This document shows, piece after piece, positions 40,856 to 50,422 of a DNA stretch of 64,000 nucleotides. Origin of the DNA: an uncultured Halomonas sp. (GTDB lineage Bacteria > Pseudomonadota > Gammaproteobacteria > Pseudomonadales > Halomonadaceae); NCBI RefSeq assembly GCF_946887195.1, contig NZ_CAMPKE010000003.1, forward strand, positions 186,001-250,000, written 5' to 3'. The position numbers were made by a program, and so were the translations under genes. The notes under the pieces were generated by a model. That model worked only from the letters and a program-made list of their open reading frames with translations. It did no database searches and was not told the origin of the DNA. Within the stretch, counting starts at the first letter, position 1. Each line of letters opens with the position of its first letter.

Positions 40856-43800
40856 GCGTCATCAACCGTATCGAAGTGGCCAACCTGCTCAACAAGCACG
40901 GCGATATCGCATCCCCCTGGGATGCCAAGATGCGCCATCTGCTGCTCGATCTGCGTGGGCAATCCAGCGCCATCAGCATGGAGAACGGCTTCGGCAAGAC
41001 GACGCTGGCCGAGGCATTGATCGGACTGCTGTCGCGCGATCGGTCGCTGCTCGCTCGCGCGCGGCGCAAGTGCTCGCCGGCAACCGTCGCTGGCCAGGGG
41101 CGTAGCTGGTCCCACCTGCGTGTCGAGTTTCGCTCGGGCAGCGCTGAGCAATCCGACATGCTCGCCGCCGCTGGCGAAGAGGTCGCCGGCGAGACGTTCG
41201 TGTTCGGCATGTACGGCTACAGCGACGGTAGCGGCCTGTCGTTCTATCACTACGCCGGCGCGTTCGATGACGTGCCGGTGCAGCATGTCACCCGCGACGG
41301 CAAGCTGGCGCTATACGCCAATGCCGATGTGCAGGCGATGATGCGCGCACATGGCGTGACCCGCAGCGCCAATCGCGAGGAGTGGCTCGATGCCGTGGGA
41401 ACGCATATCTCACGGCGTGAACTGGCCCAGCTTGCGGCATTCCAGAAGGAGGGTGGCGCCGACAAGAGCCAGATCTTCAACGCCATCAAGCCGCGCGCCG
41501 GCGAGAAGGCCGACCAGGCGTTCTTCTTCGAGGTGCTGGCGCCGCAGATTCTGTCCGGCGCGACGCGCGGCGAGACCGACGAGGGCGAGGAGCTGATCGA
41601 GGATGTCATTCTCAACTCGGGTTCCAAGGTCACCGAGCTGCGCCACCGGCTGAGCGAGGCCGAAAGCGATCACAAGCGGGCCGAAGACAAGGTCGCGCGG
41701 CTCGATGAGCTCAATACCCAGGGCGCGGCATTGTTCGAGGCGCGTGATGCGCTCGCCACGCTGGACGAGGGCTTGGCGGCGAGTGAGCGCTTGCTGGGGG
41801 GGCAGGCGTTGATGGCGCTGCCGGGCCTGCCGGGCCGTCCATCCAGCGCGGACGACATCACTCCCGAGCTGATCGCCGGTTTCGCCTGGGGTGCCGGCGA
41901 TACCGATCGGCCGCGCGTTTCCATCCGGCTGCTCGCCACGTTATCCGGTCAGAGCGAACGCGAGGTGCGCCAGGCATTGTCCGAGCGTGGGGCTCGGGTC
42001 GATTCCCATCGCCGCTTGATTCACCTGCCCGAGGCGAGTTGGCCCAGCGCGAAAGACGTCAATCACGTCGCGTTTGGCGCGGCTCGCGACTGGCTCGACG
42101 ACAGCCATGCATTCGCCGACGATTCGGCCCGCTATCGCGCTCTGGCGCAGCTGGACGAGGCCGCCGAGGCCTTCGAGTCCCTGGACGGCAATCGTTTCCG
42201 CGAGGAGGTGATCGCCGACCGCGAATACCTCAAGGAGTTGAAGACCGACGCCCGGCACCTCGACGAGCGATGGGAGCGACTCGATCGTGAGCGCGAGCAG
42301 CTCGAATCGCGCCAGCGCGAATTCACCGATAATCAGAGCTTCTATACCCAGGCACTGGCCCAGGGACTGTTCAGCGAGGCTGAGCTCGAGGCCCCGGATG
42401 CCACCGGGCAAGCTGCGACGGCCGACGCCGAGCAGGCGCGTCAGGCGTTGAACGCGCATATCTCGCGCATGGCCAAACTCGAAGACACCGCCAACTGGCA
42501 TGCCGAGTTCAAGGCTAGCCATCCACAGACCGCACCCGGTGAATGGCTGGCGCTGAAAACCGAGCAGCAGGAAGCGCTATCCAGCGAACTCGAGGAGATC
42601 GCCGATGAGCTGGAACGTATCGAGTCGCAGCATCGGCACGCCCGTGATGAGCTCGCTGAATGTCATGGCGAGCGTCAGCGCCTGGAGGGCGAGCAGGGGC
42701 CGCTCAAGCAGGGGCGAGACGCTTGGCAAGCCTTTGCCGATGGCTGGCCCAACGAGCCGATCGAAGATTTCTGGTCGCGTAGAAAAGCCGAATTGGCCGA
42801 CCTTCGGCAGCAGTGCCAGCGCCAGCGTCAGCGCCAGGAGGAGGCGCGAGCCAACCGTGCACGGTTGGCGCCGCTCGCCGAAGCCGCACGGCGCTATGCG
42901 CAATTGCACCATGACGACGATCCGGTACACCTGCGAGACCGGCTTTACCGGGAGTCCCGCGAGCTCGATGACGAGAGCCACCGGCAGGCCCTGGAAGAGA
43001 GCCGGCTGCGTGATTTGCATCAAGCCTGGCTGAGGTTTGGCGAATTGAGCGAGCTAGCGCCCGCTGTCTGGCTCAAGGATGCCAAGGCGCGCTATCCCCG
43101 GCTGTTGCGTGAGTCGCAGGAACTGACGGAAGCCATCGCCAATCGTGAGCAGTATCTGGAAAGTCTTTCCGGCGACCCATTGGCGCGTCAAGTCGCCGAG
43201 TCCGACGCGCATCGTCTGCTCGATGATGCCGGTATCGCTTTCACACCGCTACATGACGCATTGACCGGCGCCGAGGATAACCAAGGCCAGCGTCGCGAGT
43301 GGCTGGCGCAGGCTGCCGGGCAACTGTTTGCCCCGGTGATCGACGGTGAAGCGGCGGCACATGACGCCGCCGAGCGCCTGATCGAGCGTGGGCTTGGCGT
43401 GCCGGTCATCGAGGCGCGGCGGCTGGCCGAGTGCCTGGCCACTGGCCAGCCGCCTCTCGGCGCAGTGCAGGGAGTGGAGACCCTGGCGGTGAAGGCGGCG
43501 CTGGATCCGCAGTACCTGGCTGAGTTGCGTGACGAGACCCAGCGGCGCCTGGGCATCGATCGTGAGCGCCGCGTCGCGCTGGACGATGAAATCGCCCGCA
43601 TCGACCCGCATGGCGAGCGCTTCGCCCTGGCCCTGGGCGCCCAAACGGCCAGCGAGGAAAAGGTCGAGGCGGCGCTCGACGCATTGGCCGAGCGCCAGGC
43701 AGCGCTGCATGGGCAACGTGAGCGGCTGGCGCCGCGCATGACCGATGACGCACTGACGGCGATCGACGATTTCCAGCGTTACCTACTGGAAGGCGGTGAC

Positions 43801-45756
43801 AGGGCGCTGGAAGTGGCCGCCGAGGAACTGGCCGACGCCGAGCGCCAACTGGCCGAACTGGCACCTAGTGCCGAACGGGCCGAGCGGGAATTGAACGCCC
43901 ATGGCGCGACGTGGCTGGCCGCCGAGAAGTTCGCCGATGCCGGTGGCGTTGAGAGGCTTTCGGTGCTCGAGGCTCGGCTAATCACGTTGGGCGAGCAGGC
44001 AGCGGTGGCTGATCAGCGTCTGTCACAGACCATCGAACGCCTGGAGACGCTGCGTCAGCGTCGCGATGATCTCGATAGCCAGCGCCGTGCATTATTCGCC
44101 GACGGTGAGCGCGACAGGCTGCGTACGTTGGCAACCTTCGAAAGCGAGGGTGGTGTGGCATTCATGGCGAGCGCCGAAGCGCGCCAGGCCGATCTCGATG
44201 CGGCCTTGCTGACCGCCAGTCGGCGTGCCGATTTCGATTTCGCGCGCATTCGTGCCTATCTCGATGTGCGTGACGAGAGTGGCGGCAGCCAGAAGCTCGA
44301 GCGCGAAATCGCCCGTCTCAAGCGTGAACGGGACGAAGCGCATGCCGCGCGCAAGGCCAATGGCAAACAGCAGCAGGATATCGAGGCGCGCCTCGACGAC
44401 AACCAGCGCGCCATGAGCTGGACCGATCAGTTGGCGATCGCCTGGCTGGAGGTGCTGCGTGAGCTTTCCAGCGGCTGGCGGGAGCGTCTGGCAATACTCG
44501 ACGATCTCGCCGCATCGAGCCGCTGGCCAAGCGAACACCCCGAGGCCGATGCACTGGACGAGACACTGCTCGATTGGCGGCGCCTGGCGGGTGAGGGCAA
44601 CGATAATAAGGCAGATGACACGCTCGATCTTGCCGCACTGGAAACCTGTCAGCAGGCTCTGCTCGATGCGTTGGGAGCGCTGAATATCGGCGAGCGCTCG
44701 CGCAATCGCGAGCGTCAGGCCAGGGAGGTCGAGAGCCGCGAACGGCAATTGGCCAAGGCGCTTTCCGATGCCGGCGACAGCCGCTTGTTCAACGACACCG
44801 AGCGCGCGCGGCTCGCGATACTGGATGGCGCGAGCCCAGCGGCATTGGTCGATCTGCGTGCGCTGCATGCACAGCTCGACGTGCAGCTCGACGATCACCG
44901 CGAGCGGGTCGGCAAGCTGCACGCCTCGCGCGAGCATATCGAGGGCACTCTGGTCGAGCGTCTGGGTTCGATCATCACCGACGCCGCCGGCAATCTGGAT
45001 ATCCTCAAGCGCGTAGCCCGACGCACCAGCGAAGGCGGCGCCTTCTTCGAGGTCAAGTCCTCGTTGATTGGCGACGATGCGGTGCGTGAGCTGATCCAGC
45101 AACTGCTTGCCGATATCGACGAGCATCAGGCCGCCCAGCGCAGGCGACTGCAGCAAGAGGGCGTGAACACGGGTAGCGATCGACGTCGCAAGGACGAGGA
45201 ACTGACTCGGCAGATTCGTCGGCGCATTTACCGTGGCCTGTTCCGCGACGTCTCGATTCGCCTCCGCCACGACGCCATTCGCCCGCATGGCCGGCTGTTC
45301 TCGCTCAACGAGGACATGTCCGAGGGCCAGCGCGAAGCGGTATCGCTGATGTGGCTGGTCAAGCTCTCCGAGTTCGCCATCGAGCGCGAACTGCGCGAGT
45401 TGCCCGGCACCCACAAGCGCCGCGCCCGGGCCAGTCGCGAGAGCGTGATCCTGCTCGACGGGCTGTTCTCCAAGCTCTCGCATCGCCGCCTGATCCAGGA
45501 CTCGTTGGAGTCGCTGCGCAACACGCGTGGGCGCTTCCAGATGATCGGGCTCATCCATAATCCCAACTACGAGAACGACGCGGCGATCTTCCCCACGTAT
45601 CTGGTCGGCAGCGTGATCGGCGGTCAACAGGGCCAGGGTGGTCACGTCGTGGTGCGCGATGGCCGGGTGATTGCGCCTGAAGCCATCGGGCGCGGTGCTG
45701 GCGAGGCCAGCCTGTTCGGCATTCATGTCACGCAACCGGCGACCGAGGAGACCTGA
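40852..45756 (+). CDS. Giant SMC/MukB-like ATPase with atypical Walker B
   Basis: A 1634-residue SMC-like ATPase. The N-terminal head has Walker A MENGFGKTT (43-51). Residues about 250-1400 are mostly Arg/Glu/Leu-rich coiled coil with at least one likely hinge or insert. The C-terminal head has the ABC signature SEGQ (1490-1493) and a Walker B strand VILLDGLFSKLS (Asp1536). Residue 1537, normally the catalytic Glu, is Gly, and the D-loop-like Asp is Ser1543. It is much longer than typical MksB or JetC and slightly longer than MukB (1486). The role is inferred as loop extrusion, chromosome organisation or anti-plasmid defence. Its base composition matches the host. Confidence 0.8.
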   Translation: MSVINRIEVANLLNKHGDIASPWDAKMRHLLLDLRGQSSAISMENGFGKTTLAEALIGLLSRDRSLLARARRKCSPATVAGQGRSWSHLRVEFRSGSAEQSDMLAAAGEEVAGETFVFGMYGYSDGSGLSFYHYAGAFDDVPVQHVTRDGKLALYANADVQAMMRAHGVTRSANREEWLDAVGTHISRRELAQLAAFQKEGGADKSQIFNAIKPRAGEKADQAFFFEVLAPQILSGATRGETDEGEELIEDVILNSGSKVTELRHRLSEAESDHKRAEDKVARLDELNTQGAALFEARDALATLDEGLAASERLLGGQALMALPGLPGRPSSADDITPELIAGFAWGAGDTDRPRVSIRLLATLSGQSEREVRQALSERGARVDSHRRLIHLPEASWPSAKDVNHVAFGAARDWLDDSHAFADDSARYRALAQLDEAAEAFESLDGNRFREEVIADREYLKELKTDARHLDERWERLDREREQLESRQREFTDNQSFYTQALAQGLFSEAELEAPDATGQAATADAEQARQALNAHISRMAKLEDTANWHAEFKASHPQTAPGEWLALKTEQQEALSSELEEIADELERIESQHRHARDELAECHGERQRLEGEQGPLKQGRDAWQAFADGWPNEPIEDFWSRRKAELADLRQQCQRQRQRQEEARANRARLAPLAEAARRYAQLHHDDDPVHLRDRLYRESRELDDESHRQALEESRLRDLHQAWLRFGELSELAPAVWLKDAKARYPRLLRESQELTEAIANREQYLESLSGDPLARQVAESDAHRLLDDAGIAFTPLHDALTGAEDNQGQRREWLAQAAGQLFAPVIDGEAAAHDAAERLIERGLGVPVIEARRLAECLATGQPPLGAVQGVETLAVKAALDPQYLAELRDETQRRLGIDRERRVALDDEIARIDPHGERFALALGAQTASEEKVEAALDALAERQAALHGQRERLAPRMTDDALTAIDDFQRYLLEGGDRALEVAAEELADAERQLAELAPSAERAERELNAHGATWLAAEKFADAGGVERLSVLEARLITLGEQAAVADQRLSQTIERLETLRQRRDDLDSQRRALFADGERDRLRTLATFESEGGVAFMASAEARQADLDAALLTASRRADFDFARIRAYLDVRDESGGSQKLEREIARLKRERDEAHAARKANGKQQQDIEARLDDNQRAMSWTDQLAIAWLEVLRELSSGWRERLAILDDLAASSRWPSEHPEADALDETLLDWRRLAGEGNDNKADDTLDLAALETCQQALLDALGALNIGERSRNRERQAREVESRERQLAKALSDAGDSRLFNDTERARLAILDGASPAALVDLRALHAQLDVQLDDHRERVGKLHASREHIEGTLVERLGSIITDAAGNLDILKRVARRTSEGGAFFEVKSSLIGDDAVRELIQQLLADIDEHQAAQRRRLQQEGVNTGSDRRRKDEELTRQIRRRIYRGLFRDVSIRLRHDAIRPHGRLFSLNEDMSEGQREAVSLMWLVKLSEFAIERELRELPGTHKRRARASRESVILLDGLFSKLSHRRLIQDSLESLRNTRGRFQMIGLIHNPNYENDAAIFPTYLVGSVIGGQQGQGGHVVVRDGRVIAPEAIGRGAGEASLFGIHVTQPATEET

Positions 45757-46149
45757 ATGACCACTTACGGTATCGGTGATAGCACGCTACGGGCACTGGG
45801 TGGCGAGACGGCGGTGCGCGAGCTGGTGGATCGCTTCTACGATGCCATGCAGCGCCTGCCCGAGGCGCGCGGGGTTCTGGCGCTGCACCCCGACGACTTG
45901 AGCTTGTCGCGCGACAAGCTGACGGCCTTCCTGACCGGCTGGATGGGCGGCCCGAGCCGCTATCGCGAGCGCTTCGGGCCGATCGCCATTCCCATGGCGC
46001 ACCGGCATTTGCCAATCGGTCCCGGGGAACGTGATGCCTGGCTACTGTGCATGGCCACGGCGCTCGATGAGATGGGAGTCGATGCCGAGTTGAAAGCCTA
46101 TCTGCTCGCGCAGCTATATCATCCGGCCGAGATGTGCCGAACGCGCTGA
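45757..46149 (+). CDS. Group II truncated hemoglobin
   Basis: A 130-residue 2-on-2 globin that should bind heme and O2, NO or related ligands. The group II marks are the LGG start, TyrB10 (Tyr28 in DRFYDAM), GWMGGPSRYRERFG, the proximal His in MAHRHLPI (probably His84) and TrpG8 (Trp95). The ATG follows directly after the SMC stop codon, with GAGGAG at 45745-45750, so it is translationally coupled to the SMC operon. Such linkage is not expected for a globin and could be functional or accidental. It ends convergently with the diguanylate cyclase. Confidence 0.88.
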   Translation: MTTYGIGDSTLRALGGETAVRELVDRFYDAMQRLPEARGVLALHPDDLSLSRDKLTAFLTGWMGGPSRYRERFGPIAIPMAHRHLPIGPGERDAWLLCMATALDEMGVDAELKAYLLAQLYHPAEMCRTR

Positions 46150-46181
46150 CCGCTGGTCACCGTCGCGTACGGCATAACGAT

Positions 46182-47843
46182 TCATTGAATACTCACGACC
46201 CGGTTGCGACCCTCGTGCTTGGCTGCGTAGAGCCCGCGGTCGGCGCGCTCGATTAGCGTATCGGTGGTGTCGCCGTCGATATATTCGGCGGCGCCGAGGC
46301 TGGCCGTGACACGGCCCTGGTGAATACCATAATCATGCTCGGCGATGATCCGACGCAGGCGATCGGCTAAATGCAGGCCATCCTGGAGCGGGGTCAGCGG
46401 CAATAGAATCGCCAGCTCTTCGCCGCCAAAGCGGGCGACCACATCCTCGTGGCGCAGCGTTTGCCGACATAGCTCGGCTATCTCGCGCAGCACCTGATCG
46501 CCCTTGAGATGCCCCCAGGTGTCGTTGACGCGCTTGAAATGATCGAGATCGAGCAGCAGCAGCGTCAATACGCTGCCATGGCGCCGAGCGCGGGACATCT
46601 CTTCATCCAGGCGCTGCATCAGCCGCCTGCGGTTGGCCAGGCCCGTGAGGTCATCGGTATCCGATAGCTCGCGCAGGTGCGTCTCATGGGCGATCTGATC
46701 GCTGATATCGAGCAGTACGCCATGCCATAGCGTGCCGCCATCGTCGCAGGTTTCCGGCTGGGCGCGGGCCGCTGCCCAGCGCAGGCTGCCATCGGGCTGG
46801 CGCAGGCGGAGCTGGGTCGCTAGCGGCGTATGGCGTTGCACCGAGCGTTCGATAGCGATCATCAGCGCGGTAAGGTCTTCTTCGGGAATGCGCTCGAGTA
46901 CCGGGCTGGCATCGTGTGCCAGCGCCTCGGAATCGAGTCCCTCGAGCAAGTGGTCATTGCCCGCCAGATAGGGAAAGGAGAACCGACCGCTCGGCGTGCG
47001 GTGGAACTGGAAAATCAATCCCGGTATGCGCTCGGTCATGATTTCAAGCCGGGCGAGCAGTTCGGCTTCACGGCTGACATCGAGCAGTGTGCCGACCAGC
47101 TCGGGAGCCGCGCCCTCGCGTACCGGTCGTGTCACACGGGCTTCATTCTGCACGGTGAGGTAATGGCCATCGGCATGACGCAGGCGGTAGCGCAGCGCGC
47201 GTCGCTGGCGGCGGCGGGTAAACGTTTCCAGCCAGTTCAGCAGGCGGTCCTCGTCGTCGGGGTGTACACGCTCGCGCAGGTTGATGCGCTCGGCATCGGT
47301 GTCGAGGCCGAGCAGTTGCGAGAGGTTGCGGCTGATATAATTGAGTGTCCAGGGTGGCTGCGAGTCGCAGGCGTAAAGTACCGCTGGGCTGGTTTCGAGC
47401 AGGTGCCTAAGGCGGCGATGGGCGTTGGCGGCACTACGCTTGGCGATATTCAGTTCGGTGTAATCGCGGGCCATGCCGAGTACCAAGGGCAGGGCGGAAT
47501 CCTGGCTGTTGGCGAGCGGGGTCAGTACCGTTTGCCAGATATGCTCGCGCTGGTTGCGGCGCATGGTTTCGTCATAGGTGCGCGACTGGCCGAGTTGCTC
47601 GCACTCCGCGTAGCGGCGTTGCAGCCGCTGGCCGACCGGAGGCGTGAAGATGTCCTCTGGCCGCTGGCCGTTCCATTGCTGGGGCGTCAGGCACAAGGAG
47701 TCGAGCAAGGCAGAATTGCCGTAGATATAACGAAACGGCTGGCCGGGCGCTTCGCGACGCGCAATGAAGACGCGATCCGGCATCGACGCGAACAATTGCC
47801 GGGTCAATTCGCCGAGCGCATCGGGAAGCTCCATTGTATGCAT
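46182..47843 (-). CDS. Multi-PAS diguanylate cyclase
   Basis: A 553-residue soluble sensor cyclase predicted to make c-di-GMP. There are three PAS-like regions (about 15-115, 135-255 and 260-380) without membrane helices, then a GGDEF domain (about 390-553). The active site is GGEEL and the inhibitory I-site RHED stands exactly five residues before it. DLDHFKRVNDTWGHLKGD provides the metal and base contacts. All critical residues are present, so it is probably active and product-inhibited. AGGGAG lies 7 bases before the ATG at 47843. Confidence 0.94.
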   Translation of the reverse strand: MHTMELPDALGELTRQLFASMPDRVFIARREAPGQPFRYIYGNSALLDSLCLTPQQWNGQRPEDIFTPPVGQRLQRRYAECEQLGQSRTYDETMRRNQREHIWQTVLTPLANSQDSALPLVLGMARDYTELNIAKRSAANAHRRLRHLLETSPAVLYACDSQPPWTLNYISRNLSQLLGLDTDAERINLRERVHPDDEDRLLNWLETFTRRRQRRALRYRLRHADGHYLTVQNEARVTRPVREGAAPELVGTLLDVSREAELLARLEIMTERIPGLIFQFHRTPSGRFSFPYLAGNDHLLEGLDSEALAHDASPVLERIPEEDLTALMIAIERSVQRHTPLATQLRLRQPDGSLRWAAARAQPETCDDGGTLWHGVLLDISDQIAHETHLRELSDTDDLTGLANRRRLMQRLDEEMSRARRHGSVLTLLLLDLDHFKRVNDTWGHLKGDQVLREIAELCRQTLRHEDVVARFGGEELAILLPLTPLQDGLHLADRLRRIIAEHDYGIHQGRVTASLGAAEYIDGDTTDTLIERADRGLYAAKHEGRNRVVSIQ

Positions 47844-48150
47844 CCGCGAACTCCCTACATCGGTTTACTGCGCGTATGGACAGCCTGGCGGCAATTTCAA
47901 AACGCAGTAATATACCGACTTAATCGGTACGGAGTTATCCGACCGATGACGTAGGAAATCGCTTACATTACACGCTGTTTGAACGTATCGACAGCAGGTA
48001 AGGTTAGGGAATCGCTGAATAAATTGTCGAATGGAATGAATGGCAAGGCGCACGGAACACAGAAGGCGAGACATAACATGGGGTTAGGCGAGCCTTCGAG
48101 TACCGCGCAACGCAGCCATTCGTCCATGCAGGCATTTATGCAGTGGTTCC
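47844..48150. other. Non-coding gap between diguanylate cyclase and cfa
   Basis: These 307 bases contain the cyclase promoter side and the 3' flank of cfa. An inverted repeat TACCGA-N5-TCGGTA occurs at 47913-47929, about 70 bases upstream of the cyclase start, and may be an operator. Open frames here are short and lack ribosome sites. I see no RNA gene or recognisable insertion sequence. Confidence 0.5.
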
Positions 48151-49302
48151 TTAGCGCGGCGCATCGTAACGCCCTGGTCGACCCTTGGAGTAGACGATCT
48201 GCCATAGCTGGAGATCGCGCGCACGGAAGGCACCGGCGCAGACCCCGAGGTAGTAGCGGAACATGCGCCGGGTCTTGTCGTTGTAGCTGGCGGCAATTTC
48301 ATGCCAGTGCGCATCGAAGTTGTCGCGCCAGGCCATCAGCGTGCGATCGTAATCGGCGCCGAAGTTCTGCCAATCCTCCATCAACAACAGCCCTTCGCTG
48401 GCTTTCGCGATATGCTGAATGGCGGGCAGCACGCCATTGGGAAAGATATATTTGTTGATCCAGGGGTCGACGCTGATCTCGGAGTTGTTGGAGCCGATCG
48501 AATGCAACAGGAACAGCCCCTGCTCGTCGAGTAGGCGCTCGGCGGTCTCGAAATAGGTGCGGTAATTGCGCTGGCCGACATGCTCGAACATGCCGATCGA
48601 GACGATACGATCGAAGCGGCCTTCGAGATCGCGATAATCCTCCAGCAGGATCTCCACCGGCAGGCCCTTGCAGCGTTCGCGGGCCAGCGCCGCCTGCTCC
48701 TTGGAAATGGTGATACCGGTAACCTCGGCGCCGTAACGACGCGCGGCGTGCTCGGCGAAACTGCCCCAGCCGCAACCGATGTCCAATACCTTCATGCCCG
48801 GTTCGATGTTCAGTTTGCGTGCTGCCAGATCGAGCTTGGCGACTTGGGCTTCATGCAGATTTTCGGCTTGCTTCCAGTAACCGCATGAATAACACATGGT
48901 GGGGTCGAGCATGCGCTCGAACAGATCGTTGCCCAGGTCGTAGTGCGCTTCGCCGACGATATAGGCGCGGGCCTTGCTCTGTAGATTGAAGAAACCCGAC
49001 TGCAGGCGATACATCAGGCGCTCCGAGGGGGTATGAGCCCGCTCGCCAAGTCCATGACGCAGAAGGCGGTAAGTCATTTCGTCGATGCGTTCGCACTCCC
49101 ACCAGCCTTGCATATAGGACTCGCCGAGGCCCAGCGTGCCCTGGTGCAGCACGCGCGAGAAGAAGTCGGGGTGGAGCACCCGGATGTCCCATGGCTGGCT
49201 GCCATTGAGGGTGACTCCCGAGCCCTCGAGCAGGTTTTCGACAATACGTCGGGCGCGCGTGTCGGGAAGCGCGATCGGGCCGATTTTGGTATCACTGGTC
49301 AT
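48151..49302 (-). CDS. cfa: Cyclopropane-fatty-acyl-phospholipid synthase Cfa
   Basis: S-adenosylmethionine-dependent enzyme that converts membrane unsaturated acyl chains to cyclopropane rings, a stationary-phase and stress adaptation. The SAM motif is VLDIGCGWGSFAEHAA (about residues 170-185), followed by VTGITISKEQAALARERC. The motifs MFEHVGQRNY and FPNGVLPAI are diagnostic. From the ATG at 49302 the product is 383 residues, matching E. coli Cfa (382), with GGAG 7 bases upstream; longer starts to 49368 are possible but unconserved. Confidence 0.95.
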   Translation of the reverse strand: MTSDTKIGPIALPDTRARRIVENLLEGSGVTLNGSQPWDIRVLHPDFFSRVLHQGTLGLGESYMQGWWECERIDEMTYRLLRHGLGERAHTPSERLMYRLQSGFFNLQSKARAYIVGEAHYDLGNDLFERMLDPTMCYSCGYWKQAENLHEAQVAKLDLAARKLNIEPGMKVLDIGCGWGSFAEHAARRYGAEVTGITISKEQAALARERCKGLPVEILLEDYRDLEGRFDRIVSIGMFEHVGQRNYRTYFETAERLLDEQGLFLLHSIGSNNSEISVDPWINKYIFPNGVLPAIQHIAKASEGLLLMEDWQNFGADYDRTLMAWRDNFDAHWHEIAASYNDKTRRMFRYYLGVCAGAFRARDLQLWQIVYSKGRPGRYDAPR

Positions 49303-49507
49303 GCCGAACTCCATATCAGTTTGTGAATTAAGCGCGATACGGGTATCGGGCAAGGCGTTCCTTGCCATCCCACAAGCATAAGTTAGCTTGCTAAAGACTC
49401 CATCACAATCTCAACAGACCGAGACTATGCTCTTGATAGCCTAGACTAAAATATAGGTCATTTGCTCCGACCATCAGGCTGGAGCGTTACCTAAGGGAGA
49501 TGAGTCG

Positions 49508-49810
49508 ATGCATGTCATTGCCGATTTGAGCGTCATACCCATCGGGGTGGGAGCCTCGGTTTCCGATTATGTGGCTGCCTGTGAGCGGCTGATCGAGGAG
49601 GCCGGATTGAACCACCGGTTGCATGCCCACGGGACCAATATCGAGGGGCCCTGGGACGAGGTGACGGCAGTGGTCAAACGCTGCCATGAAACGCTCCATG
49701 AGATGGGCGCGCCGCGCATACATACGACGTTGAAGCTGGGCACACGCAGCGATCGCGAGCAGACCATCGACCAGCGGGTGACTCGGGTCGAAGAACTGCT
49801 CGGACGCTAG
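49508..49810 (+). CDS. MTH1187-family thiamine-binding protein
   Basis: A 100-residue ferredoxin-like-fold protein of the MTH1187/YkoF thiamine-binding family (formerly DUF77). It has VIADLSVIPIGVGASVSDYVA, the GTNIEGPWDEV ligand-site loop and HTTLKLGTR. The family forms tetramers; physiological roles beyond thiamine or metabolite binding are poorly known. It stands alone, with GGGAGATG before the start. No thiamine-biosynthetic neighbour or riboswitch is seen. Confidence 0.85.
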   Translation: MHVIADLSVIPIGVGASVSDYVAACERLIEEAGLNHRLHAHGTNIEGPWDEVTAVVKRCHETLHEMGAPRIHTTLKLGTRSDREQTIDQRVTRVEELLGR

Positions 49811-49842
49811 GCCGGTTCGTTCGCAGCGCCTATTCGCAACGT

Positions 49843-50175
49843 CTATTCGCAACGATAGCGCCAGCGTACGACCGGCTTTTCTCCCTCGTGGGTGGTTGCC
49901 TCGTAGTCGGCGACCTCGCTCTGCGATGCAGGAATGGACGAGGTATCGGTAAAGGTGGGGTCGGTGCCCAGCGTATTGCTGTCGAGCACCACGGGCGATT
50001 GGCCCTGGCAACGAGCCTGGGCCTGCTCCATGGCCTGGCGCTTGGCGTCGGCTACGCTGTCGCCGCGTACCTCCAATTGATATATCGATGGACTGGACGC
50101 TGTGCCGGCGCAGCCGCCGAGAATCAGGCCGAGCATCGTTAGCGTCATTACGCCAAGCGTTTTCTGGATCGTCAT
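49843..50175 (-). CDS. Small putative lipoprotein
   Basis: A 110-residue protein of unknown function. The start at 50175 follows a strong GGGAGG. A short lipoprotein signal peptide (MTIQKTLGVMTLTMLGLILGGC) ends in a lipobox LGGC, predicting lipid attachment at Cys22. The mature part is about 89 residues, with a possible Cys pair (CQGQSP and the C-terminal YRCE) and a weak helix-strand pattern. The longer frame to 50271 lacks a ribosome site. Confidence 0.75.
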   Translation of the reverse strand: MTIQKTLGVMTLTMLGLILGGCAGTASSPSIYQLEVRGDSVADAKRQAMEQAQARCQGQSPVVLDSNTLGTDPTFTDTSSIPASQSEVADYEATTHEGEKPVVRWRYRCE

Positions 50176-50422
50176 CGCAAGCCTCCCACTGCCTCTCGCC
50201 TCTTCCATGTCGTCCATGCGCGAAACATGAATCTCCTTTCCTAGTGTCGGGCGTGATGCAGCACTAGGCAACGTCGTTTTTCCTGGCGGTTGTCCGTGTG
50301 CTGGATGTCTCTTTTGGGCATGCCGATGCCTTTCTGAGCATATTGCGCGAATCCGGGCCGTCTACTCTGGAAGCCCGAACATCGCTACGGCGATTTTGTG
50401 ACAACAACAAAGGACGCTAGCC

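Noticed and set aside
44092..45735. A 547-residue minus-strand frame within the SMC gene
   Set aside because: It is opposite a gene with Walker and signature motifs; no ribosome site and no recognisable domain.
45757..46149. Fourth gene of the SMC operon as a JetD/MksG nuclease
   Set aside because: The protein is only 130 residues and carries truncated-globin landmarks (Tyr28, His84, Trp95), not a Toprim-type nuclease.
47995..48040. Possible insertion-sequence end in the diguanylate cyclase-cfa gap (GGAATCGCTGAATAA)
   Set aside because: It resembles the ends of some IS5-like elements, but no matching inverted repeat or transposase remnant was found nearby.
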